Shown: positions 1 through 6,642 of the stretch, piece after piece | How the letters are laid out: each line of letters starts with the position of its first letter | How positions within the stretch are numbered: position 1 is the stretch's first letter | Assembly (NCBI GenBank): GCA_900549005.1 | Contig: URMT01000050.1 | Coordinates: 1 to 11,481, forward strand | Source: an uncultured Eubacteriales bacterium | GTDB lineage: Bacteria; Bacillota; Clostridia; Christensenellales; Borkfalkiaceae | Direction: 5' to 3' | DNA length: 11,481 bases | Translations under genes and position numbers: made by a program | The notes under the pieces: generated by a model | Database searches by the model: none | Seen by the model: only the letters and a program-made list of their open reading frames with translations | Told to the model about the DNA's origin: nothing

Positions 1-90
1 CGAAGCGAGATGAGTGAGCGCATATGTCAGCGCGCGAACGGTGCCCAAGCTGTGCAGTTTATTTACCGCACGCACAGCGAGAGGAATTAA
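1..90 (+). other. Window-edge open frame, possible 3' end of a gene or repeat
   Basis: Frame 1 is open from the first base to a TAA at 88-90, while the other two forward frames stop within the first 15 bases. An internal ATG at 10-12 would give a 26-residue peptide starting MSERICQRANG. I recognise no domain. The stretch begins with a purine-rich, partly repetitive string (CGAAGCGAGATGAGTGAGCG) that looks more like an interspersed repeat than coding sequence. It could be the C-terminal tail of a truncated gene, part of a repeat, or chance. Support is weak. Confidence 0.15.
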
Positions 91-192
91 AGGTAGGGTA
101 GATAAGCTTCTTATCAAATCTCAAAAATAAAAAACTCATTTATCAACCACACAAAAAAATTACAGCGGCGGCTGTGTTAAGGGAGGCATAAT

Positions 193-801
193 ATGCCCGT
201 TAAAGTGCACAAAGTCTATCCTGAGGGCTTCGCTTCAAATTCGTATATCGTCACCGCAGACGGCAAAACCTGCGCCGTAATCGACTGCGCCCAGCCAAGG
301 GTATGGGATAAGTGCGTTCAGCTCGGGCTGACTCCGCAGGCGGTGCTTTTGACGCACGGCCACTACGACCACATCGGCGGCTGTGCACGCTTTGCCGAAA
401 ACGGCGTGCCGATATACCTGAGCGAAGAGGAGGGGGAGCACATCTTCACCCCCGACTATACCTCGCTCAGCTGGTACAAAGTTTCGCCCTTCCCCGTGCG
501 CACACTCGGCGGCGGTCAGACAATCACCGCCGCGGGCATAGACTTCAAAGTCATCTCCACGCCGGGGCACACCACGGGCGGGGTTTGCTACCTTGCCGAA
601 AACTGCCTCTTTACGGGCGACACCCTCTTTTGCGAAAGCGTGGGCAGGTGCGACCTCCCCACGGGCAGCTATTCTCAGCTCGTCACAAGCGTAAAAAAGC
701 TGTACGCCCTGCCGGGCGACTACGCCGTGTATTGCGGCCACGAGGAGGATACCACCCTCTCGCACGAGCGCGAATCAAACCCGTTCATAAGGGCCGACTG
801 A
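193..801 (+). CDS. MBL-fold metallo-hydrolase, glyoxalase II-like
   Basis: A 202-residue cytoplasmic protein of the metallo-beta-lactamase superfamily, in the small glyoxalase II-like group that binds two metal ions and hydrolyses thioesters or related bonds. The diagnostic motif THGHYDH is at residues 54-60 (H55, H57, D59, H60). The other metal ligands follow in order: H126 in TPGHT, D143 in TGDTLF, and H183 in CGHE. Length suits the single-domain hydroxyacylglutathione hydrolase-like proteins common in Firmicutes, which lack the extra C-terminal substrate domain of true glyoxalase II. The start is fixed by a strong Shine-Dalgarno GGGAGG at 181-186, six bases before ATG. It lies directly upstream of hemZ with a 96-base gap, a pairing I recall as common in Clostridia. 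Fold and metal site are certain; the substrate is unknown. Confidence 0.93.
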   Translation: MPVKVHKVYPEGFASNSYIVTADGKTCAVIDCAQPRVWDKCVQLGLTPQAVLLTHGHYDHIGGCARFAENGVPIYLSEEEGEHIFTPDYTSLSWYKVSPFPVRTLGGGQTITAAGIDFKVISTPGHTTGGVCYLAENCLFTGDTLFCESVGRCDLPTGSYSQLVTSVKKLYALPGDYAVYCGHEEDTTLSHERESNPFIRAD

Positions 802-867
802 ATTTTTCCGCAAGATAAAACTTCGCAATATTTTGCACCCGATTATCTAAGTAAAAATACCGTTAGT

Positions 868-884
868 TGCGGCATACTGCCGCA
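868..884 (+). promoter_or_regulatory. Perfect 7-bp hairpin just upstream of hemZ
   Basis: TGCGGCA (868-874) and TGCCGCA (878-884) form a perfect 7-bp stem with a 3-base loop, ending 13 bases before the hemZ ATG. No U-run follows, so it is not a standard intrinsic terminator. It sits where a Shine-Dalgarno would normally lie, and none is visible for hemZ. It may stabilise the end of the upstream message or affect hemZ translation; both are inference. Confidence 0.4.
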
Positions 885-897
885 CCAATTTTAAAAA

Positions 898-2295
898 ATG
901 CTCACAACCGACACAGAATTTCTGCGCGCCGAAATTATGGACGTGCTTCGCCTTTTCCGCGAGGAGGAGGGCGACTTCGTTCACACGTTTTCGCGCGAAG
1001 GCGAAAACTACATAAACGTGATAGAGCGCGGCGGAATAAGCCGCGCCTTTTCTGATAGCTGGCACGCCGAAGACGAGCTGCAATACAGGCGCTTTGCAAA
1101 GCGTTCGGCAAAGCTGGCTTTTTACCTCTTTCTGTCCGAAAGCACGGGCAAAACCTTCCCGTGGGGCGCTCTCACGGGCATAAGGCCCACAAAAATGGCG
1201 TATGCCGAACTCGCCGAAGGGCGCGACTTCGCCCCGCTGTTCAAAAAATTCTGCGTCAGCGACGAAAATATTAAGATAACAGGCCGCGTGCTTGCCGCCC
1301 AGCGCGAAGTTTACCTCAAAAACAGGGGCAGGGGCGCCGATATCTTCGTGGGCATTCCGTTCTGCCCCACAAAATGTTCCTACTGTTCGTTCATCACCGC
1401 GCCTATGCCCGCCGTGGGCAAGTATGCGGAGGAGTATACAGACTGCCTCGTAAAAGAGATTGAAAGTCTTTCTTCCCTCAACCTCGAAATCAACTCCGTA
1501 TACGTTGGCGGCGGCACGCCGTTCTGTATGACGGAAAGTCAATTGGCCCGCATATATGCCGCAATCAACGCCCTCAATATCGGCTCTGCCGAATTCACCG
1601 TAGAGGCCGGCAGGCCCGATACCTTCACCGAAGAAAAGCTGAAAATCACCAAAGATGCGGGCGTAAACCGCATATGCGTCAACCCGCAGACCTTTTCCGA
1701 CGAAACGCTCGCGCGGATAGGCCGCAGGCATACCTCCGAACAGACCTTCGCGGCATACCGTATGGCCGAAAAATACGGCTTCGACATAAACATCGACCTC
1801 ATCGCGGGGCTCCCCGGCGAAAATTTATCAGACTTTAATAATTCCGTAAGCTGCGCCGCCTCCCTGCAACCCGCCAATATCACAGTACATTCGCTGTGCC
1901 TCAAATCGGGCTCGCGCCTCAAAGAGAACGCCGTCCGCACAAGCGGCGATGAAGACGGCGAAACAGGCGATGCAGAAATAGACGATATGATTGCCTTTTC
2001 GCGCGAGGCGCTCACTTCGGCGGGGTACGAACCTTATTACCTTTACCGCCAGAAATACCAGGCGGGCGCCAACGAAAACATCGGCTGGACAAAGCCAAAA
2101 AAGGTGTGCGTATACAACGTCGGCACTATGGAAGAAATCTGTTCCAACGTGGCGGTGGGCGCGGGCGCCATATCCAAAAGGGTATTCGGCGGCGGTTCGC
2201 GCATCGAAAGGCTCGCCGCCCCCAAAGATATACCTTCGTACCTTTCAAAGGCGGCAGAAATAACAAAAAAACGCAATGCCCTGTTCGCGGAATAA
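898..2295 (+). CDS. hemZ: HemZ-like radical SAM coproporphyrinogen III oxidase family protein
   Basis: A 465-residue radical SAM protein of the HemN/HemW/HemZ group. The 4Fe-4S cluster motif is C156, C160, C163 in GIPFCPTKCSYC, followed by the SAM-binding GGGTP at 204-208. The N-terminal region carries WGALTGIRPTK (about residues 89-99), and VEAGRPD is at 235-241; both are characteristic of HemZ rather than HemN or HemW. B. subtilis HemZ is about 500 residues, so this is slightly short. HemZ is annotated as an oxygen-independent coproporphyrinogen III dehydrogenase, but its real reaction is less certain than HemN's. The frame is closed by a TAA at 892-894, so ATG at 898 is the most upstream ATG. 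There is no clear Shine-Dalgarno, and a hairpin sits at 868-884. It may be cotranscribed with the MBL-fold gene. I see no convincing terminator after it. Confidence 0.9.
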   Translation: MLTTDTEFLRAEIMDVLRLFREEEGDFVHTFSREGENYINVIERGGISRAFSDSWHAEDELQYRRFAKRSAKLAFYLFLSESTGKTFPWGALTGIRPTKMAYAELAEGRDFAPLFKKFCVSDENIKITGRVLAAQREVYLKNRGRGADIFVGIPFCPTKCSYCSFITAPMPAVGKYAEEYTDCLVKEIESLSSLNLEINSVYVGGGTPFCMTESQLARIYAAINALNIGSAEFTVEAGRPDTFTEEKLKITKDAGVNRICVNPQTFSDETLARIGRRHTSEQTFAAYRMAEKYGFDINIDLIAGLPGENLSDFNNSVSCAASLQPANITVHSLCLKSGSRLKENAVRTSGDEDGETGDAEIDDMIAFSREALTSAGYEPYYLYRQKYQAGANENIGWTKPKKVCVYNVGTMEEICSNVAVGAGAISKRVFGGGSRIERLAAPKDIPSYLSKAAEITKKRNALFAE

Positions 2296-2407
2296 GCGGC
2301 CGCAACAGCCTAAGGCCGTGCGGCGCAACGAATGGTAAATAAATAACGCTGCACCTTTGCGGCACAATAAATTTTTACGGCCTTGCCAAAATGCCGCCTG
2401 TTTTTAG

Positions 2408-2436
2408 TTGCTATTTTTAATTGTATATGCTAAAAT
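2408..2436 (+). promoter_or_regulatory. Promoter of rpsO-pnp (vegetative sigma, extended -10)
   Basis: The -35 box TTGCTA (2408-2413) and -10 box TAAAAT (2431-2436) are separated by exactly 17 bases, with a TGC extension directly before the -10. Transcription would start near 2443, giving a leader of about 84 bases before rpsO. The 231-base gap between hemZ and rpsO otherwise holds a GC-rich stretch with short imperfect inverted repeats (2296-2400) and no clear terminator. Confidence 0.75.
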
Positions 2437-2451
2437 AATCACGTTACGGGT

Positions 2452-2516
2452 ACAAAGCGGTGCGAATACTCCACGCCCGACTTTGTTCTCCGCATATAAA
2501 GTTCCATTACAGGAGG
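2452..2516 (+). promoter_or_regulatory. Structured rpsO leader, possible S15 autoregulatory RNA
   Basis: In the predicted 5' leader, ACAAAG (2452-2457) can pair with CTTTGT (2481-2486), enclosing a shorter helix that includes G2459-C2477, G2460-C2476, a U2461-G2475 wobble and G2462-C2474. Downstream, CTCC (2488-2491) can pair with GGAG (2512-2515) of the ribosome binding site. In several bacteria S15 represses its own mRNA through leader structures, and a G-U next to G-C element is known from S15 binding sites. That this leader does so is inference from hand folding. Confidence 0.35.
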
Positions 2517-2526
2517 ATAATTTAAA

Positions 2527-2781
2527 ATGGAAAAGCAGGAAATCATCGCAAAATACGCAACCAAAGAGGGCGACACCGGTTCCCCCGAAGTGCAGATAGC
2601 CCTTCTCACGGAGAGAATCAATCACCTCAACGAGCACCTCAAAGTTCACATTCACGATAATCATTCCCGTCGCGGCCTTCTCAAAATGGTAGGTCGCCGC
2701 CGCGGTCTTCTCGACTACCTCAAATCCAAGGATATCGAAAGGTACCGCGCTATTATCGCCGCGTTGAATTTAAGGAAGTAA
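2527..2781 (+). CDS. rpsO: 30S ribosomal protein S15
   Basis: An 84-residue protein with the full S15 signature: [18 protein letters not shown] (residues 17-34), [20 protein letters not shown] (46-65) and the ending [14 protein letters not shown]15 is a primary 16S rRNA binder that organises the central domain of the 30S subunit. It is a few residues shorter at the N-terminus than the usual 88-89. The start is set by a strong AGGAGGAT at 2511-2518. The gene lies directly upstream of pnp, a linkage found widely in bacteria including E. coli and Bacillus, and is served by the promoter at 2408-2436. A terminator at 2793-2827 separates it from pnp. Confidence 0.98.
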   Translation: MEKQEIIAKYATKEGDTGSPEVQIALLTERINHLNEHLKVHIHDNHSRRGLLKMVGRRRGLLDYLKSKDIERYRAIIAALNLRK

Positions 2782-2792
2782 TTTTCACGTTT

Positions 2793-2827
2793 AAAAAAGA
2801 GCGCTTATTTTATGCCGCTCTTTTTTT
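2793..2827 (+). terminator. Intrinsic terminator or attenuator between rpsO and pnp
   Basis: AAAAAAGAGCG (2793-2803) pairs with CGCTCTTTTTT (2816-2826) around a 12-base loop and runs into a T tract to 2827. The A-rich left arm makes it potentially active in both directions. No clear promoter lies between it and pnp, so pnp presumably depends on read-through, making this a partial terminator. Confidence 0.85.
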
Positions 2828-2874
2828 CATAAATTGTCCGCGTTGCAAGGTGTTTCGCGGGCGCAAGAACAGAC

Positions 2875-2880
2875 AAGGAG
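2875..2880 (+). promoter_or_regulatory. Ribosome binding site deciding the pnp start
   Basis: AAGGAG lies 11 bases before ATG at 2892. The frame could be extended to an ATG at 2850, but that start would add 14 residues not typical of PNPase and has no such site; translation through this element supports 2892. Confidence 0.8.
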
Positions 2881-2891
2881 TAGTAATTTTA

Positions 2892-4988
2892 ATGGCACAG
2901 TTCAAACAGTTTTCAACCACGGTGGGGGGCAGAGAGGTCGTAATCGAAACCGGCAAGTATGCCGAACAGGCCAACGGCGCGTGCGTAGTTCGCTGCGGCG
3001 ACACGGCAGTTCTCGTCACCGTATGTATGTCGGCTTCTCCCAGAGAGGGAATGGATTTCTTCCCCCTTCAGGTGGATTACGACGAAAAGATGTATTCGGT
3101 AGGCAAAATTCCCGGCGGCTTCAAAAAGCGCGAAGGCAGGGCAAGCGACAAGGCAATCTTAACCGCAAGGCTCATCGACCGTCCCCTGCGCCCGCTCTTC
3201 CCCAAGGGACTCTATAACGACGTTACGGTAGTTGCGCAGGCCCTCTCGGTAGAGCCCGACGTATCCCCCGAACCCCTCGCAATGATAGGTTCTTCCGTAG
3301 CGCTCTCAATATCCGATATCCCCTGGGCAGGCCCCACGGGTTCGGTAGTAGTGGGTATGGTAGACGGCAAGTACGTAATCAACCCCGACCTCGCACAGAG
3401 GCAGGCAAGCACCATCCACCTCAACCTCGCAGGCACCAAAGACGCCATTTTAATGATAGAGGCGGGCGCCGACGAAGTTTCCAACGAAGAGATGGTAGGC
3501 GCAATAATGTTCGGCCACGAAGAGATAAAGAAGATTTGCGCCTTCATTGAGGACGAAATCGTTCCCGCAGTGGGCAAGCCCAAGAAGGAGATGGAGCTCT
3601 ATCACATTCCCGAAGAGCTCGACAAGACCGTGCGCGAGTACGCCTCCTCCAAAATCGATTGGGCAATAGATACCTTCGACAGGCAGGAGAGGGAGGCCCG
3701 TCAGGCGCAGGCAGAACAGGAAGTTCTGGAACACTTCGCCGAAATATATCCCGAAAATACCCGCGAAATTAAGGACAGCTTATATTACCTCACCAAGGAA
3801 AAGGTTCGCGCAAAGATATTCGATAAGGGCATCCGTCCCGACGGCAGGGGCTTAAAGGAAGTTCGTCCCATCTGGTGCGAACACTCCGTGCTTCCCCGCG
3901 TACACGGCAGCGCCGTGTTCACCCGCGGACAGACCCAGACGCTCACCACCTGCACGCTCGCAATGCTGTCCGAGGCTCAGAGGCTTGAAGGCCTCGACGA
4001 AGAGACCTCAAAGAGGTATATGCACCAGTACAACTTCCCCGGCTACTGCACGGGCGAAGCCAAGGCTCTCCGCAGCCCCGGCAGGCGCGAAATAGGCCAC
4101 GGCGCACTTGCAGAGCGCGCCCTCGTGCCCGTTCTTCCCTCCGAAGAGGAGTTCCCCTATGCAATAAGGGTGGTAAACGACATACTCTCGTCCAACGGCT
4201 CTTCGTCGATGGCTTCGGTATGCGGTTCCACTATGGCTCTTATGGATGCCGGCGTTCCCATCAAGCGCCCCGTTGCAGGCGTTGCAATGGGTCTCATCAA
4301 AAACCAGGAGACGGGCGAGTTCAAAGTGCTCACCGATATCCAGGGTCTTGAAGACTTCCTCGGCGATATGGACTTCAAGGTAGCGGGCACCACAAAGGGC
4401 ATAACCGCTATACAGATGGATATAAAAATCAAGGGCATATCCGAAGAGATTATGCACACGGCAATCGACCAGGCCAACGAGGGCAGGCAGTTCATCCTCT
4501 CCAAGATGCTTGAATGTGTTCCCGATGTTGCTCCTGCGCTCTCGGTATACGCTCCCAAGATTATCAGCTTCGAAATCGACCCCGAAAAAATCGGCGACGT
4601 CATCGGCAAGCAGGGCTGCGTAATCAAGAAGATAATGGAAGAGACGGGCACGGACATCGACTTCAACGACGACGATTCCGGCCGCGGCTATATCTCCACC
4701 ACGGGCCCCATCGAAAATGCCGAAAAGGCAAAGGCTATAATAATGTCGATAGCGCACGACCCCGAAGTGGGCGATATGTTCGTCGGCACGGTAGTAAGAA
4801 TTCTCACCTTCGGCGCGTTTGTTGAATTTGCACCCGGCAAAGACGGTATGATTCACATCTCCAAACTCTCCAATAAGCGCGTAGATAAGGTAGAGGACGT
4901 AGTCAACATCGGCGACGTAGTAAAGGTAGAGATTATCAAAATCGGCGAAAAGGGCATCGACCTCAAACTTCTCGAAAAACTTTCTTAA
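2892..4988 (+). CDS. pnp: Polyribonucleotide nucleotidyltransferase (PNPase)
   Basis: A 698-residue 3'-to-5' phosphorolytic exoribonuclease that releases nucleoside diphosphates from RNA; it acts as a trimer in the cytoplasm, often within a degradosome. The domain order is complete: first RNase PH-like domain (about 1-145, with FFPLQVDYDEKMYSVGKIPG), a helical linker domain, the catalytic second RNase PH-like domain (about 310-540), a KH domain with IGDVIGKQG, and a C-terminal S1 domain (GTVVRILTFGAFVEF). Phosphate-binding R398-R399 lie in GRREIGHG. D488 and D494, in EDFLGDMD, match the catalytic aspartates known as 486 and 492 in E. coli. Length is normal for the family. The gene follows rpsO after a terminator and ends 28 bases before a strong terminator. 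Confidence 0.98.
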   Translation: MAQFKQFSTTVGGREVVIETGKYAEQANGACVVRCGDTAVLVTVCMSASPREGMDFFPLQVDYDEKMYSVGKIPGGFKKREGRASDKAILTARLIDRPLRPLFPKGLYNDVTVVAQALSVEPDVSPEPLAMIGSSVALSISDIPWAGPTGSVVVGMVDGKYVINPDLAQRQASTIHLNLAGTKDAILMIEAGADEVSNEEMVGAIMFGHEEIKKICAFIEDEIVPAVGKPKKEMELYHIPEELDKTVREYASSKIDWAIDTFDRQEREARQAQAEQEVLEHFAEIYPENTREIKDSLYYLTKEKVRAKIFDKGIRPDGRGLKEVRPIWCEHSVLPRVHGSAVFTRGQTQTLTTCTLAMLSEAQRLEGLDEETSKRYMHQYNFPGYCTGEAKALRSPGRREIGHGALAERALVPVLPSEEEFPYAIRVVNDILSSNGSSSMASVCGSTMALMDAGVPIKRPVAGVAMGLIKNQETGEFKVLTDIQGLEDFLGDMDFKVAGTTKGITAIQMDIKIKGISEEIMHTAIDQANEGRQFILSKMLECVPDVAPALSVYAPKIISFEIDPEKIGDVIGKQGCVIKKIMEETGTDIDFNDDDSGRGYISTTGPIENAEKAKAIIMSIAHDPEVGDMFVGTVVRILTFGAFVEFAPGKDGMIHISKLSNKRVDKVEDVVNIGDVVKVEIIKIGEKGIDLKLLEKLS

Positions 4989-4995
4989 AAAATTT

Positions 4996-5010
4996 CCGCT
5001 TTATAAGCGG
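4996..5010 (+). other. Small hairpin directly after the pnp stop
   Basis: CCGCT (4996-5000) pairs with AGCGG (5006-5010) across a TTATA loop, seven bases after the pnp stop codon. It stands just before the main terminator and has no U-run, so it may protect the 3' end or be incidental. Confidence 0.35.
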
Positions 5011-5016
5011 CAACAT

Positions 5017-5050
5017 AAAAAAAGAGCTCCCCGCAAGGAGCTCTTTTTTT
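5017..5050 (+). terminator. Strong, probably bidirectional terminator after pnp
   Basis: GAGCTCC (5024-5030) pairs perfectly with GGAGCTC (5037-5043) around a CCGCAA loop, flanked by seven A on the left and seven T on the right, which extends the stem to 14 bp on paper. Classic intrinsic terminator of the rpsO-pnp unit. The AT-rich island begins immediately after it. Confidence 0.93.
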
Positions 5051-5113
5051 ATATTAAACAGTGAACTCACAACAATAAAATATTATAGTTGTTTGTTTTT
5101 ATTCTAATTTTGT

Positions 5114-5142
5114 TTGACAAGTATTATTATAATTCTTATAAT
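5114..5142 (+). promoter_or_regulatory. Perfect consensus vegetative promoter of the 388-residue gene
   Basis: TTGACA (5114-5119) and TATAAT (5137-5142) are separated by exactly 17 bases, the textbook sigma-70/sigma-A optimum. Transcription would start near 5149, leaving a leader of about 75 bases. A second TATAAT at 5128-5133 is too close to this -35 box to be used with it. The 235 bases between pnp and the next gene hold the pnp terminator, this promoter and a leader hairpin. Confidence 0.9.
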
Positions 5143-5167
5143 TATTAGTAGTATTACTTTGATAGTT

Positions 5168-5194
5168 TGAGATGTAACCTTGCTAACCATCTCA
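5168..5194 (+). promoter_or_regulatory. Leader hairpin upstream of the 388-residue gene
   Basis: TGAGATG (5168-5174) and CATCTCA (5188-5194) form a perfect 7-bp stem with a 13-base loop inside the predicted 5' leader. It ends 14 bases before the AAGGAA ribosome binding site (5209-5214). It has no U-run, so it is not a terminator. It could set mRNA stability or be a binding site for a dimeric regulator at DNA level; neither can be decided here. Confidence 0.4.
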
Positions 5195-5223
5195 CTAAAT
5201 AATAAAACAAGGAAGTATTTTTA

Positions 5224-6390
5224 ATGAAAAAAATTTTTGTTGTTCTAATTACATTGTTTTGTTTAGTAACAATAAATGTGGCAAGCATTGTAACATTTGC
5301 AGCAGAAAGGCAAATTGTAGAGAAGCTGTTGGTAATTACTAATGAAGAAACATCAGCTATTTTTGAAAATAGTGAAGACTATGAAAACATTGAATTTGTT
5401 GATATAGATAGTGTTGATGATTCGTTTAGTAATTATATTAGCTATGCTGTTGCAATAGCTGACTCAATGAATGCCAATATAAATCAGATTTTGCGAAACG
5501 CTTATAATGACATAGGTTCCAAAATTTATATTTATGGTGGTCTCACATTAAATGACTACAAAGAAATATTATCTATCAATGATTTATACATAAATATGAA
5601 TGCATCTGATAGTAACGGTGCCGTTACAAACGCTATAAAAATGCGTTTTGACGGTGAGCAAGAGGATAATAAAAAAGAAGCTATCATAGGTTTAACAAGG
5701 AATTCAAATTCTCAAAGTTTGACTGTTACAGGTGAAGGTTTAACACAGGAAGAGTGTATAAACATTATTATAGAACACTTTAACAGCACCTTTGTTCCTT
5801 CGAAGAATCGTGAAACTGTAATAATTTATAGTTCGTATGGGCATAGAGTATATAGTACACAACTTTCAACTGCATTTGTAAACGTTGATTATATTTTATA
5901 TAGAGAACAAGCAGAAGAGGACCCTACGTATGATTATTACGCATTAAAAACAAATGTGACAGGTACACAAACAAATCCTGATACTCAAATAGGTCGTGTT
6001 TCATTTACTGGGCTTGAAGTAAAACATAAACTTGTTAATTCGAGCGATAATGTTACCGACTATGCTCCAAAAGATGTAAATAGGGCTACAAATGTAGGAG
6101 TTTCGTTAAATATCGGTACTAATGGTCTGTCTATTGGAATCAATTTTACTTCTGGTGCAGGCCCGACTATTGATAGTAGTTATGATGTAAACACAAAAGA
6201 AGTTCAGTGGAAAGTAAGCAGATACTGGCTTTTCGGCAGACCTTTTTCGGGAGATATGTTTACATTTGGTACGTCGTGGGCAACCAGAAGTAAAGCAAGT
6301 ATTGATGTTTCAACGCACGCGACGTTTTCAGTTGTGAACAATTTTTCTTATAATATTGACTGGGACACGCAAAGGGTGACATTTGGTTAA
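5224..6390 (+). CDS. Secreted protein of unknown function, beta-rich C-terminal half
   Basis: A 388-residue protein I cannot assign to a named family. Residues 1-26 form a Sec signal peptide: KK at 2-3, a hydrophobic core to about 23, and probable cleavage after A26 (TFA/AE). C13 is not in a lipobox and there is no LPxTG anchor, so the product should be released. The first part of the mature chain looks like a mixed alpha/beta domain (KLLVITNEE near 35, KIYIYGGLTLNDYKEIL near 100-116). From about residue 240 the chain is rich in Ser, Thr, Asn and Gly with alternating polar and hydrophobic residues, for example GVSLNIGTNGLSIGINFTS, then EVQWKVSRYW, ending in DWDTQRVTFG. This resembles amphipathic beta strands, so an envelope-binding or pore-forming role is possible but unproven. 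The gene is much more AT-rich than its neighbours, suggesting transfer. Start: AAGGAA at 5209-5214. A small membrane-protein gene follows by 17 bases. Confidence 0.85.
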   Translation: MKKIFVVLITLFCLVTINVASIVTFAAERQIVEKLLVITNEETSAIFENSEDYENIEFVDIDSVDDSFSNYISYAVAIADSMNANINQILRNAYNDIGSKIYIYGGLTLNDYKEILSINDLYINMNASDSNGAVTNAIKMRFDGEQEDNKKEAIIGLTRNSNSQSLTVTGEGLTQEECINIIIEHFNSTFVPSKNRETVIIYSSYGHRVYSTQLSTAFVNVDYILYREQAEEDPTYDYYALKTNVTGTQTNPDTQIGRVSFTGLEVKHKLVNSSDNVTDYAPKDVNRATNVGVSLNIGTNGLSIGINFTSGAGPTIDSSYDVNTKEVQWKVSRYWLFGRPFSGDMFTFGTSWATRSKASIDVSTHATFSVVNNFSYNIDWDTQRVTFG

Positions 6391-6407
6391 TATTTAGGAT
6401 ATGTGAA

Positions 6408-6575
6408 ATGAAAAAAGGCTTATATTTTTTCAGTTTTTTAATTGGTATTGTAGGAATTTTTGGCTTTTTAGACCCTAGTGGTTATTGGGGATATATTACA
6501 TTACCTATAACTCTTTCAATCGGAGGTCTGTCCGCTTTATTGATATATTTGAAATATGATAATTCAGATAAGTAA
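6408..6575 (+). CDS. Small two-helix membrane protein
   Basis: A 55-residue open frame starting MKKGLYFFSF, preceded by AGGA at 6396-6399 (8 bases before ATG), 17 bases after the upstream stop. Two hydrophobic segments (about residues 5-21 and 29-48) are joined by a short LDPSGYWG turn, and the tail is charged (KYDNSDK), so an integral membrane protein with both ends on the same side is expected. It shares the AT-rich composition of the gene upstream and very likely its transcript, which ends at the terminator at 6610. No family is recognised. Small two-helix proteins next to secreted bioactive proteins are often immunity or accessory factors, but here that is only inference. Confidence 0.7.
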   Translation: MKKGLYFFSFLIGIVGIFGFLDPSGYWGYITLPITLSIGGLSALLIYLKYDNSDK

Positions 6576-6585
6576 AGCGTAGTGC

Positions 6586-6603
6586 ACTATGGCAAGGCAT
6601 AGT
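6586..6603 (+). other. Short hairpin before the island terminator
   Basis: ACTATG (6586-6591) pairs with CATAGT (6598-6603) over a six-base loop, eleven bases after the small membrane protein gene. It precedes the main terminator and may help protect the 3' end. Confidence 0.3.
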
Positions 6604-6609
6604 ACGAAC

Positions 6610-6642
6610 GCCATACAGTAATTTGCTGTATGGCATTTTTTT
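6610..6642 (+). terminator. Intrinsic terminator of the AT-rich island operon
   Basis: GCCATACAG (6610-6618) pairs perfectly with CTGTATGGC (6626-6634) around a seven-base loop and is followed by A and a run of seven T (6636-6642). It ends the two-gene unit. Read from the other strand it lacks a T tract, so it would not serve the leftward amidase gene. Positions 6643-6726 between it and the amidase stop are AT-rich to about 6700 and show nothing else. Confidence 0.92.

Noticed and set aside
847..1731. A 294-codon open frame on the minus strand inside hemZ
   Set aside because: It lies opposite a gene with clear radical SAM motifs, and its translation has no recognisable domain; it is a shadow produced by GC-rich codon bias.
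4008..4856. A 282-codon open frame on the minus strand inside pnp
   Set aside because: It mirrors the catalytic, KH and S1 regions of PNPase and shows no motif of its own.
5071..5095. ACAAC and GTTGT inverted ends after the pnp terminator as a possible mobile-element end
   Set aside because: The match is only five bases with mismatched inner sequence in AT-rich DNA, and no partner was found at the other edge of the island.
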